Assembly: GCA_900544905.1 (NCBI GenBank) | Contig: UQXF01000065.1 | Span: 1 to 20,079, forward strand | Reading direction: 5' to 3' | Length of the DNA: 20,079 nucleotides | Source of the DNA: an uncultured Clostridium sp. | GTDB lineage: Bacteria > Bacillota > Clostridia > Lachnospirales > Lachnospiraceae | Shown: piece by piece, positions 14,062 through 20,079 of the stretch | How positions within the stretch are numbered: position 1 is the stretch's first letter | Layout of the letters: every line of letters begins with the position of its first letter | Made by a program: the position numbers and the translations under genes | Notes under the pieces: model-generated | Database searches by the model: none | Told to the model about the DNA's origin: nothing | What the model saw: the letters and a program-made list of their open reading frames with translations, nothing else

Positions 14062-14617
14062 GTTTACCTCCATGGAATATACATTCCAAATCTTCTTCCT
14101 TATATTTAAAGAAAATCAGAATTACCATTAAAAGAAAACCAACTGTGACATAACAGTCTGCCACATTGAAAACCGGAAAGTCTATGAGTTTAAAATAGAA
14201 AAAATCAATTACATATTGAAAACGCAGACGGTCAATAAAATTGCCAACAGCTCCGGATAAAATCAACACAATTAAAATCCGGATATCATGAAATGCTCCG
14301 GATTTGGCACAGCGGACATAAAACCAGCTGCCGAAAATCAGAACAGCAATGGTGCAGATATAAAATAAAATCTGTTTATCCGCAAAAATCCCCCATGCAG
14401 CTCCCGGATTATGGATATAGTATATTTCAAATACATTTTTAATAACAGGTATGGATTCATATAAATCCATATTATGGTCAATCCAGTATTTTGTTGCCTG
14501 GTCTATTATTACCAGTATTACAAAACAAATGATTGCAGGTATAATACTTCCTGCAATCTTTTTATTCTTATTATAACTTGAAGCTCTATTCGCAAGTTCT
14601 TCCATTTCATTGTACAT
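14051..14617 (-). CDS. lspA: Lipoprotein signal peptidase (signal peptidase II)
   Basis: LspA cleaves the signal peptide of diacylglyceryl-modified prolipoproteins in the membrane. The 188-residue protein has about four membrane helices and the conserved motifs NPGAAWG (70-76), GAVGNFIDR with catalytic Asp129 and FNVADCYV with catalytic Asp154. A hydrophilic N-terminal stretch of about 20 residues is slightly longer than usual. The ribosome site is weak (only GGAT upstream), and the gene starts 14 nt after aroB, so coupled translation is possible. An ATG at 14605 is an alternative start without a better ribosome site. Confidence 0.95.
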   Translation of the reverse strand: MYNEMEELANRASSYNKNKKIAGSIIPAIICFVILVIIDQATKYWIDHNMDLYESIPVIKNVFEIYYIHNPGAAWGIFADKQILFYICTIAVLIFGSWFYVRCAKSGAFHDIRILIVLILSGAVGNFIDRLRFQYVIDFFYFKLIDFPVFNVADCYVTVGFLLMVILIFFKYKEEDLECIFHGGKHAL

Positions 14618-14631
14618 ATATTAATCCGGTA

Positions 14632-15720
14632 TTAATCTGCTAACAGCTCCTGAATAGCATTTTCCATATCCTGGTCGGATACGTCAGAATCAATATAAGC
14701 CTCTCCTATCCTATTTAATAAAATAAACTTAATCTTTCCCGCTTTCATTTTTTTATCATTTTTTGTAGCCTTAATTATCTCAGGAATCGCAATCTCCTTT
14801 GGCAAAGGCTGAAAACCAAATGCCTGAAAGCTTTTTGTGATATCGGTTACCTCTTCCGCCGTTAAGAGTCCCTTATTTTTTGAAATAATAGAGGCAAGAA
14901 TACAGCCAATGGCAACACATTCACCGTGCAGCAGCCGGAAATCCATAATTTTCTCAATGGCATGCCCTAAGGTATGTCCGTAATTTAACAGTGCACGGTC
15001 ACCCTTTTCCGTTGGGTCATTTTCTACCACCAAGCGTTTAATATTACAGCTTCGCACCACCATTTCCAGAATGACATCCATGTCCCGGTTATTAATTTCA
15101 TTAAAATGCTTATGAATCCAATGATAATATTCCGCATCCTTGATTAATCCATGTTTTATGATTTCACCAAGTCCGGAATGAAACTGACGCTCTGTCAAGG
15201 TACGCAGAGTGGACAGATTCATATAAACAAGACGTGGCTGATGGAATGCCCCCACCATATTCTTATATGCATCAAAATCAACACCGGTTTTACCGCCTAT
15301 GCTGCTGTCAACCTGGGCTAAAAGGCTGGTAGGTATCTGGACAAAATCAATGCCCCTTAAATAGGTTGCTGCGGTGTAACCTGTTAAATCACCAACCACC
15401 CCGCCACCCAATGCAACTAAAAGGTCATTGCGGTCAAACTGAGCCAGAATCAGGTGTTCATACAACGCCCGCACCGTGTCCAGATTCTTGCTTGCCTCGC
15501 CCTCCGGAAACACAAAGGAAATGCAGTTCATACAATGGGGTGCAATCAGATTCTGGACTGTATCCAGATAATAGGACGCCACATTGGTTTCTGTTACAAT
15601 GCAAATCCTTCTATTTTGGATATTCAATTGTTCTAAGCAGGAAACCAGGTCATTAAAATCCTGCCGGAAAATAATATCATAAATTGGCTTACCATCCTTG
15701 TGTACGGTCATTTCAGTCAT
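14632..15720 (-). CDS. aroB: 3-Dehydroquinate synthase
   Basis: AroB converts DAHP to 3-dehydroquinate, the second step of the shikimate pathway, using NAD and a divalent metal. The 362-residue protein has the NAD-binding GGGVVGDLTG (105-114), PTSLLAQVDSSIGGKTGVD, and metal ligands expected at Glu186 (GLGEIIKHG), His249 (NYGHTLGH) and His265 (LLHGE). The frame stays open to 15774, but AGGAGA at 15727-15732 sets the start at ATG 15720. That ribosome site overlaps the divIVA stop codon, and the gap is 10 nt. A lone shikimate gene between division and lipoprotein genes is unusual; other aro genes are not in the window. Confidence 0.95.
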   Translation of the reverse strand: MTEMTVHKDGKPIYDIIFRQDFNDLVSCLEQLNIQNRRICIVTETNVASYYLDTVQNLIAPHCMNCISFVFPEGEASKNLDTVRALYEHLILAQFDRNDLLVALGGGVVGDLTGYTAATYLRGIDFVQIPTSLLAQVDSSIGGKTGVDFDAYKNMVGAFHQPRLVYMNLSTLRTLTERQFHSGLGEIIKHGLIKDAEYYHWIHKHFNEINNRDMDVILEMVVRSCNIKRLVVENDPTEKGDRALLNYGHTLGHAIEKIMDFRLLHGECVAIGCILASIISKNKGLLTAEEVTDITKSFQAFGFQPLPKEIAIPEIIKATKNDKKMKAGKIKFILLNRIGEAYIDSDVSDQDMENAIQELLAD

Positions 15721-15730
15721 AGTAGTTCTC

Positions 15731-17305
15731 CTATAAGAAGTTAAAGCCTTCCTCGTCATCATCCTCATTACCAATTAAATTAGACTGTTTTGGATTATCC
15801 TCCACATCCCCTGTTAATACATCCTCGTCTGAACTATCCTGGAATGGATTAATATTAAGAGATGCAGAATTGGAATTATTCCCGGCAAAATTTGGTAAAA
15901 TAGTTGGGATTTCCTCACTTTCGGAATCCTCACCGACAATAAAATCAAAACCATCGGTGTAATTATCCTCTGAATCCAGCATATTGGATTCATTTATTTT
16001 ATCCTCCACTTCACCGGAATAAGCATCCTCATCTGTATGTAAATCGTCCTCACTTACAAAATTGAAGCCGTCATCATAGTTATCCTCTGAATCCAGCATC
16101 GTTGCCTCGTTTATCTTATCCTCGACTTCACCGGTAACTGTACTGTCATCAAAATCATCAAAAAAGTCAGCTGCAGCAGCCGGCTGTGATTCGGCGGCAG
16201 CCGCCACATCATCTTCACTGACAAAGTCAAAGCCAGTGCTGTAGTTATCCTCTGAATCCAGCATGGTAGATTCGTTAATCTTATCTTCCACTTCTCCTGC
16301 AACCTGTACCGGTTCGGTGTCAGGAACAGGCTTATTATGAACTGGAGCTGCTGTATTGCCACCCATCTGAGCCGGTTTTGGTTCAACCGGTGCCGGTTTT
16401 ACAGGTTGTGTGTCCGGCTGCACTGTCCGCTGTACTTTTTCTGAAGCCGGCTGGGCAGTCTGTACGGTGGTATCAGAATCAGAAGCTGTGGCTGTAAAGT
16501 TCTTCCGCACTTTAGCTGCTCCTGGTTTGGCATTCTTAACATTCAGGGTTGGCTTGGAAGCTGTATTTCCAGTACCAGAAGTGCTTTTCTTCTTGGAATT
16601 GCCATTGAAAGAGCCTCCGGTTTGACGGCTGAAACGTCCGCCTCCGTTCATGGCATCTGCAAACGGGTCCATATTAAGGGTGCCACGGTTAATAGCCGGG
16701 TCCTGATTGGTGCGTTCCATTCCCTCGTCAAAGGAATTGGAACCCACATATCCACCGCCACTGCCAAGACCACCCAGACCGCCTTCGCTGCCTAAGCCTC
16801 CGCCGGAAAAATTACCGAAGCCGCTATCCGAATAGCTTGGTTCAAAATCCGCACCCAAATCAATGTCAATCATTTCACCATCCATGATTTTCCGCTGTGC
16901 TTCCAGTATTTTGGTAAATTGTTCTTTAAATGTTGCATGCTGTTTCTGAAGCCGGTAAATCTCATCTTTTGTCTCTTGCAATTCTGCCTTCGCATCTGCC
17001 AGAAGTGCCTCTGCCTTTTTTTCCGCTTCCGTGTTAATCTGGCGAGCCTTGTCATTTGCAGCATTTATTGTTTCTTCCGCTGTCTTTTCAGAGAGTGTCA
17101 ATGCTTTCTGCATAGATTCCTCAATAGAACGATAGTGCTGAAGACTTTCATCCAATGTTGCAACCTTGTCCTTTAATTCTACATTGGAACGGTAGAGCAT
17201 TCCATAATCGGAAGCTAATTCACTCATAAAGGCTTCCACATCTTTTTTATCGAAACCGATTCCGCCTTTAAATACCTTGTTTTGTACATCTACTGGTGTT
17301 AACAT
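15731..17305 (-). CDS. divIVA: Long DivIVA-family protein with a repeat-bearing C-terminal tail
   Basis: Residues 1-140 are a standard DivIVA region: MLTPVDVQNKVFKGGIGFDKKDVEAFM contains the membrane-binding loop with the exposed hydrophobic and positive residues, followed by a long coiled coil (about 40-140). DivIVA senses negative membrane curvature at septa and poles and recruits partners. The remaining 380 residues are exceptional: a glycine-rich segment (about 162-190), a proline/threonine-rich basic linker (about 225-335), and an acidic C-terminus with four copies of a 26-30-residue unit starting GEVED (337, 392, 431, 499). Many DivIVA proteins are 150-250 residues. A strong ribosome site AGGAGGAG precedes ATG 17305. 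sepF lies 60 nt upstream, the usual Firmicute association. Confidence 0.9.
   Translation of the reverse strand: MLTPVDVQNKVFKGGIGFDKKDVEAFMSELASDYGMLYRSNVELKDKVATLDESLQHYRSIEESMQKALTLSEKTAEETINAANDKARQINTEAEKKAEALLADAKAELQETKDEIYRLQKQHATFKEQFTKILEAQRKIMDGEMIDIDLGADFEPSYSDSGFGNFSGGGLGSEGGLGGLGSGGGYVGSNSFDEGMERTNQDPAINRGTLNMDPFADAMNGGGRFSRQTGGSFNGNSKKKSTSGTGNTASKPTLNVKNAKPGAAKVRKNFTATASDSDTTVQTAQPASEKVQRTVQPDTQPVKPAPVEPKPAQMGGNTAAPVHNKPVPDTEPVQVAGEVEDKINESTMLDSEDNYSTGFDFVSEDDVAAAAESQPAAAADFFDDFDDSTVTGEVEDKINEATMLDSEDNYDDGFNFVSEDDLHTDEDAYSGEVEDKINESNMLDSEDNYTDGFDFIVGEDSESEEIPTILPNFAGNNSNSASLNINPFQDSSDEDVLTGDVEDNPKQSNLIGNEDDDEEGFNFL
15734..16297 (-). repeat. Four-copy acidic repeat inside divIVA
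   Basis: Units occupy 16208-16297, 16043-16132, 15926-16015 and a diverged one at 15734-15811. The first three share GEVEDKINE, then MLDSEDNY, then GFDF or GFNF and an acidic end. A stretch of 20 bases is identical in all three (16245-16264, 16080-16099, 15963-15982). The fourth keeps GDVEDN and EEGFNFL, ending the protein. Confidence 0.88.
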
Positions 17306-17365
17306 CCCGTTCTCCTCCTACCCAATACATTATTCTGATTTGTTAAGTAAAGCTCTTTGAAGCTG

Positions 17366-17923
17366 CTAGAAGGCTGTCAGCTCCGGAGACAGTGTAGAAT
17401 CGTTTAAAATCTCATCCCGTAAATCTCCTGTCACATCAATATTACGAGGAGCAGCAATAAAAATATTTGCTGATATTGCCTGAAGAGAGCCATCTAAGGC
17501 ATAGCATGCACCTCCAATAAAATCAATGATTCTCTGAGCGGCATGCACCTCAATTCCCTCCATATTAATCACAATGGTTCTGCCCTCTTTTAAATAATCG
17601 GTTACTCTCTGCGCTTCATTAAATTCCTGTGGTTTAATTACATACACTTGATTACTACTCCTATTGTTATTACGGCTGTTGATAGATACTAATTTGCTTG
17701 GATTAGATGCCTTTGCAGGCTTAGTCTTTGTTTTCTTTGGTGCATAGTCGTCGAAATCCTCTTCTTCGTAATAGGATTTTTGCGGCTTTTCCTTTACCTT
17801 CTTTTTGGGAGGCTCATAATATTCATCATCATCGTCATCATCAAATAAATCGTCATCAAAATCCTCTTCCGGGTCTGAAAGCTTTAGAAAATCCATAAAT
17901 TTACTCATTCCGCTTTTTGCCAT
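17366..17923 (-). CDS. sepF: SepF cell-division protein
   Basis: SepF tethers FtsZ to the membrane in many Gram-positive bacteria and bundles filaments. The 185-residue protein starts with an amphipathic helix (about 5-16; GMSKFMDFLKL), the expected membrane anchor. A long acidic and then lysine-rich linker (about 18-80) leads to the conserved C-terminal domain (about 90-175) with VYVIKPQEFNEAQRVTDYLKEG and VINMEG, then RIIDFIGGACYALDGS. AGGAG upstream supports ATG 17923. It lies 12 nt after the YggS gene and 60 nt before divIVA, the conserved ylmE-ylmF-divIVA grouping of Firmicutes, though ylmG and ylmH are not present here. Confidence 0.95.
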   Translation of the reverse strand: MAKSGMSKFMDFLKLSDPEEDFDDDLFDDDDDDEYYEPPKKKVKEKPQKSYYEEEDFDDYAPKKTKTKPAKASNPSKLVSINSRNNNRSSNQVYVIKPQEFNEAQRVTDYLKEGRTIVINMEGIEVHAAQRIIDFIGGACYALDGSLQAISANIFIAAPRNIDVTGDLRDEILNDSTLSPELTAF

Positions 17924-17935
17924 GATTAATCTCCT

Positions 17936-18628
17936 TTATATAGTATAGTTACGGGCACCAAAAATTGCAGTTCCCACCCGCACCATGGTTGCTCCTTCTT
18001 CGATAGCAACTTTATAGTCATTTGTCATGCCCATGGACAAGACATTCATATCAATATTATCAATGTTTTTCGATATTATGTCAAGTGATAATTGCTTTAA
18101 AGTACGGAAATACTTCCTGTTTTCTTCCGGATTTTCGACAAATGGTGCAATCGTCATTAATCCGTTGACATGAATATTCGGATAAGCCGATATTTCTTCA
18201 AGAAAAGGAATGACCTCTTCCGTATACAGGCCATATTTGCTGTCTTCCCTTGCAACATTTACCTCTATCAAAATCTGGACGGTTACCTGTTTTTTAGCCG
18301 CCATTTTCTGAAGCTCCTTTGCCAGCTTAAGGGAATCCACAGAATGAATCAGGTACGCCTTATCCACTATATATTTGACCTTGTTTGTCTGTAAATGCCC
18401 AATCTGGTGAAAGCGTACAGGCTTTGACACGTTTTCATACTTGTCACAGAGTTCCTGTACCTTGTTTTCTCCAAAATCCTCAACGCCGATTTGAATCAGT
18501 TCTTCTATATCCGATAAAGGCTTTGTCTTGCTGACAGCAATCAATGTAATGTCCTCCGGATTACGCCCGCACCGGATTGCAGTATCTTCCACCTGCTTTT
18601 TAATATATTTGTAATTCTCCGTTACCAA
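17936..18628 (-). CDS. yggS: YggS/YlmE-family PLP homeostasis protein
   Basis: This 230-residue protein is a single-domain alanine-racemase-like fold that binds pyridoxal phosphate but lacks known enzymatic turnover. The cofactor lysine is Lys34 in LIAVSKTKP. Other family marks are DFGENKVQE, RFHQIGHLQTNKVKYIV, the HSVDSL motif and LSMGMTNDYKVAIEEGATMVRVGTAIFG. It supports PLP and amino-acid balance. The start is a TTG at 18628, supported by AGAGGTG 8 nt upstream; no ATG fits the family length. The gene follows the HlyD-like gene by 16 nt and precedes sepF by 12 nt. The Bacillus homologue is YlmE. Confidence 0.95.
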   Translation of the reverse strand: MVTENYKYIKKQVEDTAIRCGRNPEDITLIAVSKTKPLSDIEELIQIGVEDFGENKVQELCDKYENVSKPVRFHQIGHLQTNKVKYIVDKAYLIHSVDSLKLAKELQKMAAKKQVTVQILIEVNVAREDSKYGLYTEEVIPFLEEISAYPNIHVNGLMTIAPFVENPEENRKYFRTLKQLSLDIISKNIDNIDMNVLSMGMTNDYKVAIEEGATMVRVGTAIFGARNYTI

Positions 18629-18644
18629 TTTTACAACACCTCTT

Positions 18645-20033
18645 TTATTTAATAATTTGATTCTCTTCCACCATGGACTGGTTCAAAACAATTCGGTCAT
18701 ACCAGGCAATGCTGTAATCCACATCTGTTTTGACAATTGTATATTCATCATCCTGATATAAGATATCTATATACCTGAAGTCTGCCACACCCTGGTTGAC
18801 GCAGAAAACACCCTGCAGCTTAGAGGTATCCGCCTGTGACAGCGAAAGCGTTTCCTCACTGTCTGTATTAACCAGAACATCCTCCGATGAAAAGTCATTG
18901 GGGTCAACATAGCAGAATTTATCATCTGACTTATAAATGGCTGCCTGTACCTGTTTTATTGTAACCTCACCTTTGTCGTCTAACTTCTTGACATTCAGAA
19001 ATTGTGTCTCTGCAGAATCTGAGCCCTTTGCAAGATAACTGACCGGAATTTTATAAACCGTTTTTTCCGTAATAGAGGTATTGGGTATCTTTAGTCCGTT
19101 ATTCTGGTCCATTAAAATTACGATATCAATATATCTCTCATTTATATAATTCACCATCTGCTGGTTCAAAGCCAGAATAATAAAATTCTGGTCATCTTCT
19201 GTGGTCAGACGGAAACTGCAGGAAATATTTTTAGAGCTGTTATGAATATTAATCTGAACCGTTTCCTTATCCTTTAACGCTTTTGCCTCTTTCTCAGAAA
19301 CCGGTGCAACAAGATACCAGTTTTCCGAGGTGACCAGCTTGTACACAGGCTCGCCGGCATTAATAATCTCCCCCGTTTTTAAGGTGGTCTTTTTATAAGT
19401 GCTTTTATCTATGTCAGAAGCTTTAAACTTATTGATGTTAAAATCCTCATAGCCATCCTCATAATAAGTGACAATTCCCGCCTCCGTGGTGGTAACCTTC
19501 TTATATGTAGATATATTGGTCGCATCATCATCCAGTGAGGTAAGCTGTTCAATTAATGCCTCATTCGTAAGCTCCAATACTGCATTTTCAATATCATACC
19601 GGAAATTATATAAATCCGAATAATTTGCGTAATCAAAATAATTTTCAAAGGTAGAAATGCGGGTACGGACCTCTGTAAGCGCATCCTCTGACATGGATAA
19701 GGCATCTGTATCTGCGTCCTTCAATTTCTCGTAAACACTTCCGGTCTCATCAATTGTATAGATTGTCTTGTTTTTGCCGATTTTTTCGCCATCCCGGACA
19801 TAATAACTGACATAGCCGGAGCTGTCTGCGTTTATCAGTTTTTCCTCTCTCACAATCAATGCGGTTGTACTGATATTGGTATCTATGTAACTATTCTGCA
19901 CTTCATATATGGAAAGGGATTCCTTCTGCAGTGACATAATAATCCGGATAAAAACGTATATAAAGATTATAATAAAAATAATTGTTCCAATATTTATTTT
20001 AAATTCGTTGGAATAATTTTGCCTTCTGCTCAA
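18645..20033 (-). CDS. HlyD-like membrane-fusion-type protein heading the division cluster
   Basis: This 462-residue protein has one membrane segment (about 14-34) and a long extracellular part. Residues about 50-100 and 185-245 look like two halves of a biotinyl/lipoyl-type barrel (SSGYVSYYVRDGEKIGKNKTIY and TTTEAGIVTYYEDGYED), flanking a helical segment (about 102-180), the order seen in HlyD-type adaptors. A C-terminal beta-rich region with PVSYLAK follows. Such proteins normally connect to an exporter, but no transporter gene is visible. The start appears to be TTG 20033, supported by GGAGG in the leader (20044-20048 on the plus strand). Its position before yggS-sepF-divIVA suggests a role linked to the envelope at the division site, but this is only inference. 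Confidence 0.72.
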   Translation of the reverse strand: MSRRQNYSNEFKINIGTIIFIIIFIYVFIRIIMSLQKESLSIYEVQNSYIDTNISTTALIVREEKLINADSSGYVSYYVRDGEKIGKNKTIYTIDETGSVYEKLKDADTDALSMSEDALTEVRTRISTFENYFDYANYSDLYNFRYDIENAVLELTNEALIEQLTSLDDDATNISTYKKVTTTEAGIVTYYEDGYEDFNINKFKASDIDKSTYKKTTLKTGEIINAGEPVYKLVTSENWYLVAPVSEKEAKALKDKETVQINIHNSSKNISCSFRLTTEDDQNFIILALNQQMVNYINERYIDIVILMDQNNGLKIPNTSITEKTVYKIPVSYLAKGSDSAETQFLNVKKLDDKGEVTIKQVQAAIYKSDDKFCYVDPNDFSSEDVLVNTDSEETLSLSQADTSKLQGVFCVNQGVADFRYIDILYQDDEYTIVKTDVDYSIAWYDRIVLNQSMVEENQIIK

Positions 20034-20079
20034 AATGAGACACCTCCGCTTAAATTACATCTGTTTATTGTACCTGTCT

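Noticed and set aside
16111..16386. Reading frames opposite or inside divIVA
   Set aside because: They are produced by the repetitive, compositionally biased divIVA tail and have no ribosome site or domain.
1..20079. CRISPR array, tRNA or rRNA genes
   Set aside because: No regularly spaced identical repeats or cloverleaf-like segments were seen on either strand.

Overview
The window looks like a chromosomal segment from a low-GC Gram-positive bacterium of the class Clostridia, most likely Lachnospiraceae. This is inferred from AT-rich DNA, strong AGGAGG ribosome sites, an L27 with a Prp-cleavable N-terminal extension, and the order rplU-prp-rpmA-obgE-yhbY-nadD-yqeK-rsfS followed by lexA. No similarity search was possible, so genus and species are not assigned.

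Left region (1-6500, plus strand). A decayed RHS/YD-repeat fragment precedes a clear promoter and a structured leader for rplU. The ribosome block rplU-prp-rpmA ends in a hairpin that precedes obgE. After obgE comes a hairpin and repeat-rich spacer, then yhbY, nadD, yqeK and rsfS (ribosome assembly or silencing, NAD synthesis, Ap4A hydrolysis). A membrane-bound HD-GYP protein with an altered GYP motif and a small unknown protein end the block at a bidirectional terminator.

Central region (6600-13110). lexA (minus) is divergent from a small membrane-anchored LysM protein resembling the SOS division inhibitor YneA. Three regularly spaced LexA-type boxes lie between them, one inside the spacer of the LysM-gene promoter. 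Next, with its own promoter, is a two-gene cassette: a 1059-residue surface protein with a thioester domain and six Cna-B-like domains, overlapping a sortase-like gene. The surface protein lacks an LPXTG-type signal and the sortase lacks the usual arginine after its cysteine. A complete tyrosine recombinase follows, with a palindrome in its promoter.

Right region (13115-20079, minus strand). Read in transcription order from the right edge: an HlyD-like membrane protein, the PLP-binding protein YggS/YlmE, sepF, an unusually long divIVA with four C-terminal repeats, aroB, lspA and rluD. All seven have close spacing or overlaps, consistent with one transcription unit that combines division-site proteins, the shikimate pathway, lipoprotein maturation and rRNA modification. 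It converges on the recombinase gene at a shared bidirectional terminator.

Most genes are housekeeping. The points of most interest are the LexA/LysM control region, the adhesin-sortase pair, the DivIVA repeat tail and the changed HD-GYP motif.
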